DNA of 64,000 nucleotides from Thiobacillus sp. (GTDB lineage Bacteria; Pseudomonadota; Gammaproteobacteria; Burkholderiales; Thiobacillaceae), in NCBI GenBank assembly GCA_021166845.1, contig JAJPEP010000097.1:1-64000 (forward strand). The letters are read 5' to 3'. The translations under genes and the position numbers were made by a program. The notes under the pieces were generated by a model. It made no database searches, was not told the DNA's origin, and was given only the letters and a program-made list of their open reading frames with translations. Positions 20,343 through 30,687 of this stretch are shown here, one piece after another. Each line of letters starts with the position of its first letter. Within the stretch, counting starts at the first letter, position 1.

Positions 20343-21785
20343 ATGACAAGTCAAACAATAATCGGTCGTTACGAAGTGGTCGCCACCCTGGGGCAGGGCG
20401 CGATGGGGACGGTCTACAAGGCGGTAGACCCGTTGATCGAGCGCACTGTCGCCATCAAGACGATCAACCTCAATCTCTCGAAAGAGGAACGTGCCGAGTT
20501 CGAGGAGCGTTTCTACCGCGAAGCCAAATCGGCGGGCCGCCTGAACCATTCCAACATCGTTACCATTTATGACGTGGGCGAGACCGACGATATCGCCTAT
20601 ATCGCGATGGAATACCTGGACGGGGAATCGCTACGCGAGATGCTCGACTCCGGCGTGGTGCTGCCGGTGGACATGATCGGGAAAATCGCGGCGCGCATCG
20701 CCGGGGCGCTGGACTACGCGCACGAAAACCATGTGGTGCACCGCGACATCAAGCCGGCGAACATCATGATCACGCCCGGCCGCGACGTCAAAATCATGGA
20801 TTTCGGCATTGCCCAGATTCCCACGGGTTCGCGCACGCAGCTCGGCACCGTGCTGGGTTCGCCCAAATACATGGCGCCGGAGCAGGTGGCAGGCCAGGCT
20901 ACGGATGGCAGGACCGATATTTTTGCGCTGGGCGTGGTGCTGTACGAAATGCTGACCGGGACGGCGCCTTTCAATGGCGACAACCTCAGCGCCATCATGT
21001 ACAAGATTCTGAACGAGGACCCCGCGCCGCCCAGCACGGTCAACCCCCGCGTGCCGCCGTTTTTCGACCGGATCGTCAGCCGTGCGCTGGCCAAGCGGCC
21101 GCAGGATCGCTATCAGACTGCCGGCGAGTTCGCCCGCGATTTGAGAATCCGGGATGGCGCTCCGCCCGAAGCCGAACGCCTGCCCGCCGCCGGCGGCACG
21201 CCGGGCAATCCGGGGAAGGCCGGCAGGACGCAGGCGGGGCCGCACGACGCGACGGTTCTCCTGCCGCCTGACAAGGCCCGGGGCGTGATTGCAGCCGCGT
21301 CGGCGGCAAGCGGGCCGGGGACCCGGGACAAGCCTGCGCCGCGGGATGGGCTGCCGCGCCGCAAGCCGGCGCTGCTTGCGCTTTCGCTGCTGGCCGCGGC
21401 CGCGTTTGCGGTGTATGTACTGGCCCCCAATCCCGCGCCCGGCAGGATGCCTGCCTCGGCTGTTCCGGTGTTTGAAGGCGTCGGTCCGCCGCACGCGGCG
21501 GTCGAGTCGGCCCTGCCGGCAGCGCCCGCTGCGGCGCCGTCCAAGCCTGCAACAGCGCCCGCTGCCGTCGCGCAGGCGAAAGCCACCGTGTCGTTTGCGA
21601 TTTCGCCCTGGGGCGAGATCTTCGTCGATGGCAAGCGCGTCGGCGTGTCGCCGCCGTTCACCTCGCTGCAGCTGGAGGCCGGGAAGCACCAGGTGGAAGT
21701 GCGCAATCAGGCGTTTGCGCCCTATCGTGATACCGTGAACCTGAAACCGGGGCAGTCGCTCAAGATCAGGCACAAATTCAGGTAA
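20343..21785 (+). CDS. Ser/Thr protein kinase with C-terminal TM and PEGA-like domain
   Basis: YEVVATLGQGAMGTVYKA, HRDIKPANIMI, DFG, MAPEQ; C-terminal ISPWGEIFVDGKRVGVSPPFTSLQLEAGKHQVEVRN. Confidence 0.94.
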   Translation: MTSQTIIGRYEVVATLGQGAMGTVYKAVDPLIERTVAIKTINLNLSKEERAEFEERFYREAKSAGRLNHSNIVTIYDVGETDDIAYIAMEYLDGESLREMLDSGVVLPVDMIGKIAARIAGALDYAHENHVVHRDIKPANIMITPGRDVKIMDFGIAQIPTGSRTQLGTVLGSPKYMAPEQVAGQATDGRTDIFALGVVLYEMLTGTAPFNGDNLSAIMYKILNEDPAPPSTVNPRVPPFFDRIVSRALAKRPQDRYQTAGEFARDLRIRDGAPPEAERLPAAGGTPGNPGKAGRTQAGPHDATVLLPPDKARGVIAAASAASGPGTRDKPAPRDGLPRRKPALLALSLLAAAAFAVYVLAPNPAPGRMPASAVPVFEGVGPPHAAVESALPAAPAAAPSKPATAPAAVAQAKATVSFAISPWGEIFVDGKRVGVSPPFTSLQLEAGKHQVEVRNQAFAPYRDTVNLKPGQSLKIRHKFR

Positions 21786-21793
21786 GCAAGGAC

Positions 21794-22180
21794 ATGACCA
21801 TGAAGCAGATAAGCGCGCTGCTCTGCGCTGCGCTACTCGTGACAGGCTGCGCTGCGCCCATCGTGCGGGACACGGGCCTGGACCGGCTCGCCCTCCGCAA
21901 GGCCGAAAAGGACTTGTCGCTGGGGATTCGCGCCTACGAGGATGGAAACTACAGAAGCTCGACGCGGCTGCTGCAGAGCGCGCTCGCCTCGGGTCTGTTC
22001 CTGGATTCCGACAAGGTGGCGGCGCACAAGTACCTGGCTTTCATGCATTGTTCCCAGTCCCGGGAAAAGGCCTGTCGCGATTCATTCCGCAAGGCGCTGG
22101 AGCTCGATCCGAAATTCGAATTGACCCCCGCGGAATCGGGCCACCCTGCGTGGGGGCCTGTCTTCAGATCACTCAAGTAA
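21794..22180 (+). CDS. TPR-like lipoprotein (TssQ-like)
   Basis: Lipobox LVTGCAAP; TPR-like helices LGIRAYEDGNYRSSTRLLQSAL and ACRDSFRKALELDPKFEL; 8 bp after the kinase gene. Confidence 0.7.
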   Translation: MTMKQISALLCAALLVTGCAAPIVRDTGLDRLALRKAEKDLSLGIRAYEDGNYRSSTRLLQSALASGLFLDSDKVAAHKYLAFMHCSQSREKACRDSFRKALELDPKFELTPAESGHPAWGPVFRSLK

Positions 22181-22362
22181 AGGGCGAAAGCCCGGCCAGG
22201 TTCAAGCCGGTACGACATGGCCTTCCCAGAAGACCATGCCAGACATAACATCTTGCATAACAGGGTATGTTGGTTGGATGGGGATGGTTTGGCGGCTGCC
22301 AATTTACCAACCTCTACTCCGTCAACCCAGCCTTTCCCCGAAAGACGCGAAGAACCATAAAT

Positions 22363-22387
22363 AAAGCCCCGCGCGAGGCGGGGCTTT
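22363..22387 (-). terminator. Rho-independent terminator of groEL
   Basis: AAAGCCCCGC-GCGAG-GCGGGGCTTT inverted repeat. Confidence 0.8.
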
Positions 22388-22417
22388 TAATTGGCGGGAA
22401 CAGCCGGGTCAGGGTTT

Positions 22418-24121
<1,704 letters not shown>

Positions 24122-24412
24122 TTAAGCCTCGACCACGCCCATGATGTCTTCTTCGCGCATCACCAGCAGCTCGTCGCCTTCAACCTTGACGGTCTGGCCG
24201 GCATACTTGCCGAACAGCACACGGTCGCCGACTTTCACGTCGAGCGGAATCAGCTTGCCCTGGTCGTCTTTCTTGCCCGTGCCGACGGCGATGATTTCGC
24301 CCTGATCGGGCTTTTCGGTGGCGGTGTCGGGGATCACGATGCCGGAAGCGGTCTTGCGCTCTTCTTCCATGCGTTTGACAATCACTCGGTCGTGCAGAGG
24401 ACGGATTTTCAT
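24122..24412 (-). CDS. groS: 10-kDa co-chaperonin GroES
   Basis: [47 protein letters not shown]. Confidence 0.99.
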   Translation of the reverse strand: MKIRPLHDRVIVKRMEEERKTASGIVIPDTATEKPDQGEIIAVGTGKKDDQGKLIPLDVKVGDRVLFGKYAGQTVKVEGDELLVMREEDIMGVVEA

Positions 24413-24489
24413 TGCAAAGTCTCCATTGCGTCAGCGTTGATAAAGGCAGCCCAAGGCTGCCCGAAAATAAGGAAGCGGCGAAGATGTGG

Positions 24490-24516
24490 TTAGCACTCGC
24501 CGCCATAGAGTGCTAA
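24490..24516. promoter_or_regulatory. CIRCE element (HrcA operator) upstream of groES
   Basis: TTAGCACTC-N9-GAGTGCTAA, exact match to the canonical element. Confidence 0.95.
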
Positions 24517-24547
24517 TAGTAGGGGCGCACTGTGACAATTTCAAGCC

Positions 24548-25888
24548 ATGAATGATCTTTTAAGTCGTACCCGCGCCGCGGTTTGGCACCCCTGCACCCA
24601 GATGAAACAGCTGGAGGCCGCCCCGCCGCTGGCGATTGCGCGCGGCGAGGGGGCCTGGCTGATCGACACGGATGGCCGCCGCTATCTCGACGCGATTTCC
24701 AGCTGGTGGGTCAACCTGTTCGGCCACTGCAACCCGCGCATCAACGCGGCCATCACCGACCAGCTCGGCAAGATCGAGCACGTGATGCTGGCAGGCGCCA
24801 CCCATGCCCCGGTGGTGGAGCTGTCGGAGCGGCTGGCTGCGCTTACCGGGCTGGGCCATGCGTTTTACGGCTCCGACGGCGCCTCGGCCACCGAAATCGC
24901 CCTGAAAATGAGCGCGCACTATTGGCGCAACTCAGGCCAGCCGGAGAAAAACGGCTTCATCAGCCTGCAAAACGGCTACCACGGCGAAACCGTCGGCGCG
25001 CTGTCGGTGACCGACATTCCGCTGTTCAAGGACACCTACGCGCCCCTGCTGCGGCACACGGTGCAGGCGCCCACGCCGGACGCACGGCTGGCCGAACCGG
25101 GCGAAACGGCTGAAACCTATGCGCTACGCTGCGCCGACGCGCTGGAAGCCCATCTTGCCGGACACGCCGCCACCACCGCCGCCCTCATCGTCGAACCGCT
25201 GGTGCAGGGCGCGGCGGGCATGGCGATGTATCACCCGGCGTATCTCACCCGCGCGCGCGAACTGTGCGGCCAATATAAAGTGCACCTGATCGCCGACGAG
25301 ATCGCCGTCGGCTTCGGCCGAACCGGCACGATGTTCGCCTGCGAGCAGGCGACCGCCCCCCCTCTCGCCGCTCCCCTCTCGCCTCACGCGATCCGCCCCG
25401 ACTTCATCTGCCTCTCCAAGGGCATCACCGGCGGCTACCTGCCCTTGTCCGCGGTGCTGACGACCGACGATGTCTATGCCGCGTTCTACGGCGACGCCAC
25501 CGCGCGCGGCTTCCTGCACTCGCATTCCTACACCGGCAACCCGCTCGCCTGCCGCGCCGCGCTGGCGGTGCTGGACATCTTCGAGCACGACCAGGTGATC
25601 GCCGCCAACCGGGCCAAGTCCATCGAGTTTACGAAGGCGCTGGCGGAAGTGGCCGCTCACCCACGGGTGCGCCATTTCCGCCATCTCGGGATGATCTGGG
25701 CGTTCGACGCGGCGGACGCCATGCCCGGATTTTCAACCCGCTTCCATCGGGCGGCACTGGCGCTGGGCGCGTTCATCCGCCCGATCGGCAACACGGTCTA
25801 TGTCATGCCGCCCTATGTGACGAACACCGACGACATGCGCGGCCTGGCGGGCGCGATGCTGCGCTGCCTCGATAACCCGGCAATCTGA
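24548..25888 (+). CDS. bioA: Adenosylmethionine-8-amino-7-oxononanoate aminotransferase
   Basis: WHPCTQM, DAISSWWVNLFGHCNPRIN, FYGSDGASATEIALKMS, class III aminotransferase fold. Confidence 0.95.
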   Translation: MNDLLSRTRAAVWHPCTQMKQLEAAPPLAIARGEGAWLIDTDGRRYLDAISSWWVNLFGHCNPRINAAITDQLGKIEHVMLAGATHAPVVELSERLAALTGLGHAFYGSDGASATEIALKMSAHYWRNSGQPEKNGFISLQNGYHGETVGALSVTDIPLFKDTYAPLLRHTVQAPTPDARLAEPGETAETYALRCADALEAHLAGHAATTAALIVEPLVQGAAGMAMYHPAYLTRARELCGQYKVHLIADEIAVGFGRTGTMFACEQATAPPLAAPLSPHAIRPDFICLSKGITGGYLPLSAVLTTDDVYAAFYGDATARGFLHSHSYTGNPLACRAALAVLDIFEHDQVIAANRAKSIEFTKALAEVAAHPRVRHFRHLGMIWAFDAADAMPGFSTRFHRAALALGAFIRPIGNTVYVMPPYVTNTDDMRGLAGAMLRCLDNPAI

Positions 25889-25931
25889 ACGGGCCCAGCC
25901 GGCTTGACAGCCAATCCCGGCGCCATTAAGG

Positions 25932-25947
25932 TAGCAATCAATTACTA
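25932..25947. promoter_or_regulatory. Operator-like palindrome upstream of the TetR gene (site A)
   Basis: TAGCAATCAATTACTA; shares ATCAATTACT (complement AGTAATTGAT) with site B at 26966. Confidence 0.5.
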
Positions 25948-25965
25948 TCTAACCGGAGCCGAACC

Positions 25966-26628
25966 ATGTCTGGCGAAGCCGAGTCCAACCTACCCCAGCG
26001 CAAACGGCTGGGCGCCGATGAGCGGCGCGAGGAGATCATCCGCGTGACGCTGGAACTCGCCGCCAAACAGGGCGTCGACGACGTCACCACGCAGGACATG
26101 GCGCAGGCGATGGGGGTGACGCAGGGCGCGGTGTTTCGCCACTTTCTCAGCAAGGACGCGATCTGGCTGGCGGTCATGCAGTGGGCGCGCGACCGCCTGA
26201 TGAGCGTGCTGGGCCGTGCCGCCGAACAGGGGCGCGATCCGCTGGACGCGCTGCAGCGCATGTTTTTCGCGCAAATTGGCTTCATTGCCAGCCATCCCGC
26301 GATTCCGCGCGTGCTGATGTCCGAGCACCTGCACGGCCGCAGCGCCGCACTGCGGCGGCTGGTGACGGAAATCATGCTGGGCTACGAAGCGAAGATCACC
26401 GGACTGTTGGCCGACGCCCAGGCGCAAGGGTTGGCGCGCGCCGACCTCGACGTCCACGCCGCCGCCACGCTGTATATCGGCATGATCCAGGGGCTGGTGA
26501 TGCAAACCTCGATCCTGCGCGGCCAGCGCACCCTCACGGCGCGCACCCTGACGGCGGAAGCTGCGCGTACCTTCCCGGTTTTCATGCAAGCGATCCGTCC
26601 GGCCCCGACACAAGGAACCCCTCCATGA
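25966..26628 (+). CDS. TetR-family regulator
   Basis: RREEIIRVTLELAAKQGVDDVTTQDMAQAMGVTQGAVFRHFLSKDAIW. Confidence 0.93.
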   Translation: MSGEAESNLPQRKRLGADERREEIIRVTLELAAKQGVDDVTTQDMAQAMGVTQGAVFRHFLSKDAIWLAVMQWARDRLMSVLGRAAEQGRDPLDALQRMFFAQIGFIASHPAIPRVLMSEHLHGRSAALRRLVTEIMLGYEAKITGLLADAQAQGLARADLDVHAAATLYIGMIQGLVMQTSILRGQRTLTARTLTAEAARTFPVFMQAIRPAPTQGTPP

Positions 26629-26709
26629 AAACACGCCGCGTTCCATCCGCAGCCGTGCCGAACCCGAGCATGGCGGAGCCCTTCGCGCCACGTCAAACAC
26701 TGCCCCGTC

Positions 26710-26847
26710 ATGAAGCTCAGCGCCTTGAAACTCACCAAGCGCACCCTGCTTCCGATTACCGGGGCGATGACCCTCATCGTCGTCTTTGTCTGGCTGCTCG
26801 CCACAAGCGCAAGCCTGCCAGCAAGCACGGCTCAAATTAGTGAGTGA
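26710..26847 (+). pseudogene. Truncated HlyD/MFP-like N-terminus (45 aa)
   Basis: MKLSALKLTKRTLLPITGAMTLIVVFVWLLATSASLPASTAQISE*: adaptor-like N-terminal TM, then stops; sits between tetR and the exporter operon. Confidence 0.4.
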
Positions 26848-26856
26848 TCAAATGCT
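26839..26856. promoter_or_regulatory. Operator-like site C
   Basis: AGTGAGTGATCAAATGCT, TGATCA-centred, similar to site B. Confidence 0.4.
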
Positions 26857-26965
26857 AGCCAACTTGCATGCCACCCTAAGATCATGACATTGAAATAACA
26901 GAGCAATAACAGACAAGCCGCCAATTTCAAATTGTTGACAAATGTAACTTGCTGGCATATAAATT

Positions 26966-26983
26966 AGTAATTGATCACTTACT
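26966..26983. promoter_or_regulatory. Operator-like near-perfect palindrome upstream of the exporter operon (site B)
   Basis: AGTAATTGATCACTTACT equals its reverse complement at 16 of 18 positions. Confidence 0.65.
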
Positions 26984-27009
26984 TAGTTCAGCGGAAAGCA
27001 AAACTCAGG

Positions 27010-28530
27010 ATGGATACGATTATGAAACCCTTGTCACGGTTGCTGCTATGCGTCTTCCTTCTTTCCATCGGGAAGGCGGTTCTTGCCGCGGATTCACTGC
27101 CCCTGTGGGAGGCAATGGAACGGGCCGCGCAATCCAACCCGGCAATCAAAAGCCAGCAGGTCGAAGTCGGCAAGCAAACCTTGGAGCAGGACATCGCCCG
27201 CAGCCAGCATTTGCCCAAAGTCGACCTGAACGCGGCTTACACCCGCTATGCCTATCCCACCTTCGTTACACCGATCCGCGATACGAACGTTTTCCCGCCG
27301 ATGGACCGGGATATCGCCAATATTGGCCTGGCGATGACCCTGCCTCTTTACCACGGCGGCAAGTTGGTGGCTGGCGAGGCGCTGGCCGCGCACAACCGTG
27401 AGGCATCCATCCAGACGCTGCGCGCCGGCGGGCAGGACCTGCTGTTCAATGTCGCCGCCACCTACACCAAGGCGCTGCATTTCCGCCAACTCGTCGCAGC
27501 GCTGGATGTCCGCATCAAGGCGTTGCTGCAGGAGGAAAAGGACATCGGCTTGCGCCTCCGGGAAGGACGTGCCGCCCGGCTCGAACTGATCCGCCTCCAG
27601 ACCCAGTTGTCCCAGGCGCGCTACGACAGGATTTCGGTTTCCCAAGGCGAGAAAGACGCACTGTCGCTGCTGGCCTCCTTGCTGGGCGAGAGCGGACCCG
27701 TACCGGTTCTGTCCGAACTTGGCGCGACCGCCCCGGCACTGCCGGTTTCGGCTGATGAGGCAATGCGCCGCGCCCTGCAGCAGCATCCCGATATTCTCAG
27801 GCTTGATGCCATGGGCCGCGCGGCAAAGGAAAAAACCGCCATTGCCCGCGGCGACCGGCTGCCGCAAATCGATCTGGTGGCCAATGCGCAGGAAACCGCC
27901 GGGGGCGACTGGAAAGGCTACGACGACTCGCAGATAGGCGTGCAACTGTCCCTGCCGCTGTTCGACGGCGCTATCCGCAAGCGCCGGATGGAACAGGCGG
28001 GGCTCGATCAGCGGCAAAACGCCTTGCAACTGGAAGACGCCCGCAATCGCCTCGCCAGCGAGGTTGAACAGGCATTCGGCGCCTTGTCCGAATCCCGCGC
28101 CCGGCTGGAAGCGGCCACTCAGGGCGAAACCGAGGCCGCTGAGGCGCTACGCATCGAAACCCTGCGCTACCACAGCGGTGAGAACACCATCACCGACCTG
28201 CTCGGCGCCGAATCCGCCCTCTGGTCCGCCACCGCGAGCCGCCTTCAGGCAGGCTACGACATCACCGTGAGCCAGGCGCGGCTGCTGCGCGTCATTGGCG
28301 AGCTTGCGGCGGACAGCTTCCGGCCTGCGGATACCGGCAAAAAATCCGCCGTGGAGCATTCCTCTTCTGGCATCGATCCGCGCACGCTCGCGCAATACCT
28401 CGCATGGCACCACTGCGGCATGAGTTGCGACGGCGAGGCGGCCGCCCGGAAAGCGGATACCAGAACCCATCAACAGCTCGCCACAACGGGCCTTCCGGGG
28501 CAATCCATTCAGCAAGGAACAAGACTATGA
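27010..28530 (+). CDS. TolC-family outer-membrane efflux protein
   Basis: SLPLWEAMERAAQSNPAIKSQQVEVGKQTLEQDIARSQHLPKVDLNAAYTRY; repeated TolC helical architecture. Confidence 0.92.
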   Translation: MDTIMKPLSRLLLCVFLLSIGKAVLAADSLPLWEAMERAAQSNPAIKSQQVEVGKQTLEQDIARSQHLPKVDLNAAYTRYAYPTFVTPIRDTNVFPPMDRDIANIGLAMTLPLYHGGKLVAGEALAAHNREASIQTLRAGGQDLLFNVAATYTKALHFRQLVAALDVRIKALLQEEKDIGLRLREGRAARLELIRLQTQLSQARYDRISVSQGEKDALSLLASLLGESGPVPVLSELGATAPALPVSADEAMRRALQQHPDILRLDAMGRAAKEKTAIARGDRLPQIDLVANAQETAGGDWKGYDDSQIGVQLSLPLFDGAIRKRRMEQAGLDQRQNALQLEDARNRLASEVEQAFGALSESRARLEAATQGETEAAEALRIETLRYHSGENTITDLLGAESALWSATASRLQAGYDITVSQARLLRVIGELAADSFRPADTGKKSAVEHSSSGIDPRTLAQYLAWHHCGMSCDGEAAARKADTRTHQQLATTGLPGQSIQQGTRL

Positions 28531-29534
28531 ACAAAAAGATCGTAATCATCGGCATCCTCGCCGCAGGCATCGGCGCTGTCATGCTGTGGAAGTTTGCGCC
28601 CTGGACAGCACAACCGGAGGACGGCACGGTATTCGCCTCGGGCACGGTGGATGCGACCGAAGTCGCAGTCTCCTTCCGCGTACCCGGCATCCTGCTCAGC
28701 CGGCCGGTAGATGAAGGCAGCCGCGTCAAGCCGGGCGAACTGCTGGCCGCGCTCGACGAACGCGAGACCGTCGCCCGGCTGCACCAGGCGGAAGCCGCGC
28801 AACAGGCCGCCCAGGCGCGCCTGAAAGACCTGGAACAGGGCTACCGCCCGCAGGAAATCGCCGAGGCCCGTGCCCAGGCCGAACAGGCGCGCGCCAACCG
28901 GACCAATCTGGAAGAAGAAGCCCGGCGTTCCGAAGCGCTCTTCCACGGTGGCGCCACCAGCCAGCAGCGGCGCGACAAGGACCGCACCGCTGCCGCCGTG
29001 GCGGACCAGCAGTTGAACGCTGCGCAGGCGCGACTCAAATTGCTGCAAAGCGGCTATCGCCCCGAGACCATCAATGCCGCGCGTGCGCAACTCGATGAAA
29101 CGCAGGCCGCGGTCGCCGCCGCCCGCGTCGCCCTGGAGGACTTGCGGGTAAGCAGTCCGGTGGAAGGGATAGTCACCCGCAAGCACGCCGAAGTGGGCGA
29201 AACCCTGGGCGCCGGGCGTCCGGTGGTGACCGTCACCGACATTTCCAGGCCCTGGGTACGGGTCTACATTCCGGAAAACCAGATCGGCAAGGTGCGCCTG
29301 GGCGCTGCCGCCAAGATCAAGATCGATACCTTCCCCGACCGGGAATTCGATGGCCGCGTGAGCTATGTCTCGTCGCAGGCGGAGTTCACCCCCAAGAACG
29401 TGCAGACCCAGGAAGAACGGGTGAAGCTGGTATTCGCGGTGAACGTGACCCTGGACAACCGCGACGGCACGCTCAAGCCCGGCATGCCGGCTGACGCTTA
29501 CATCGCCTCGACTGCGGATGGGACTGCACGGTGA
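28527..29534 (+). CDS. HlyD/YbhG-family periplasmic adaptor
   Basis: ASGTVDATEVAVSFRVPGILLSRPVDEGSRVKPGELLAALD; ATGA overlap with tolC-like gene. Confidence 0.94.
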   Translation: MNKKIVIIGILAAGIGAVMLWKFAPWTAQPEDGTVFASGTVDATEVAVSFRVPGILLSRPVDEGSRVKPGELLAALDERETVARLHQAEAAQQAAQARLKDLEQGYRPQEIAEARAQAEQARANRTNLEEEARRSEALFHGGATSQQRRDKDRTAAAVADQQLNAAQARLKLLQSGYRPETINAARAQLDETQAAVAAARVALEDLRVSSPVEGIVTRKHAEVGETLGAGRPVVTVTDISRPWVRVYIPENQIGKVRLGAAAKIKIDTFPDREFDGRVSYVSSQAEFTPKNVQTQEERVKLVFAVNVTLDNRDGTLKPGMPADAYIASTADGTAR

Positions 29535-29752
29535 TCCCTTCAGTCAGCCTCTACGATCATGACCGGCAAATACTGCAGCGTCTGCAGCGGTGCGGCCGCC
29601 AAGCCCTGTTGCTCTATATATTTCCCGGTACGGCAATCGTGGTGGCGGGCGCCCAGGCCGCAGGCAGCCGTTTCGACCCCGGGGTCGTCGCCACGATTGC
29701 CCGCAAGCCTCTCCGCGAAGCCCTGCTCGCCGCACGCGGAGAAATACCATGA
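29531..29752 (+). CDS. 73-aa ORF translationally coupled within the exporter operon
   Basis: GTGA overlap with the upstream stop and ATGA overlap with the downstream ATPase start. Confidence 0.55.
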   Translation: MIPSVSLYDHDRQILQRLQRCGRQALLLYIFPGTAIVVAGAQAAGSRFDPGVVATIARKPLREALLAARGEIP

Positions 29753-30687
29753 ACGATATTGCCATTCAGGTCAGCGGCCTTGGCCGCGCCTTCGGTGACA
29801 TGTGGGCGGTGCGCGGGCTCGATCTGGAAGTGAGGCGCGGCGAAATCTTCGGCCTGGTCGGCCCGGACGGCGCCGGCAAGACCACCACCATGCGCATGCT
29901 GACGGGCATTCTCGCCGCCAGCGAAGGCAGTGCGACCGTGGCGGGATTTTCCATCCAGGGCGGCGAAGAGGAAATCAAGTCCCGCATCAGCTACATGTCG
30001 CAGCGCTTCGGCCTGTACGGCGATCTCTCGGTGGAAGAGAACCTGCGCTTCTACGCCGACCTGTACGAAGTGCCGCGGCGCGAGCGCGAGCCGCTGGAAG
30101 AGCGGCTGCTCGGCTTCTCCAACCTCACTCCGTTCAGAAAGCGCCTGGCGCGCGACCTCTCCGGCGGCATGAAACAGAAACTCGGCCTGGCCTGCGCCCT
30201 GGTCCACAAGCCGGAAATCCTGTTCCTCGACGAGCCCACCAACGGCGTCGATCCGGTGTCGCGCCGCGATTTCTGGCGCATTCTCTACGCCATGCTCAAG
30301 GAAGGGGTGACGATCTTCGTTTCCACCGCCTACCTCGACGAGGCGGAGCGCTGCACCCGTGTCGGCCTGATGCACCGGGGTCGCCTGATCCAGTGCGACA
30401 CGCCGCAAAAACTCAAGGAAGGCATCCCCGGCCTGCTGCTGGAACTGGAAACCGCGCAACCACGCGTCGCGCGGGAGGCGCTCGTCACTCGGCTGGGGTC
30501 CAATCGCGTGAGCCTGTTCGGCGGCAAACTGCACCTCTACGCCGCAGACAATGAGGAGGCGGAGCAGGCCCGCACCGTGTTGCGCGAGGCCAACATCTCA
30601 ATACGGGGCGAAAACACGATCACCCCTTCGCTGGAGGACGTGTTCATTTATCAGCTTACGCGAAACCAGGTGGAGACGACGGCATGA
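29749..30687 (+). CDS. ABC-2-type transporter ATPase 1
   Basis: GLVGPDGAGKTTTMRMLTG, DLSGGMKQKLGLACALVHKPEILFLDEPTNGVDP. Confidence 0.96.
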   Translation: MNDIAIQVSGLGRAFGDMWAVRGLDLEVRRGEIFGLVGPDGAGKTTTMRMLTGILAASEGSATVAGFSIQGGEEEIKSRISYMSQRFGLYGDLSVEENLRFYADLYEVPRREREPLEERLLGFSNLTPFRKRLARDLSGGMKQKLGLACALVHKPEILFLDEPTNGVDPVSRRDFWRILYAMLKEGVTIFVSTAYLDEAERCTRVGLMHRGRLIQCDTPQKLKEGIPGLLLELETAQPRVAREALVTRLGSNRVSLFGGKLHLYAADNEEAEQARTVLREANISIRGENTITPSLEDVFIYQLTRNQVETTA

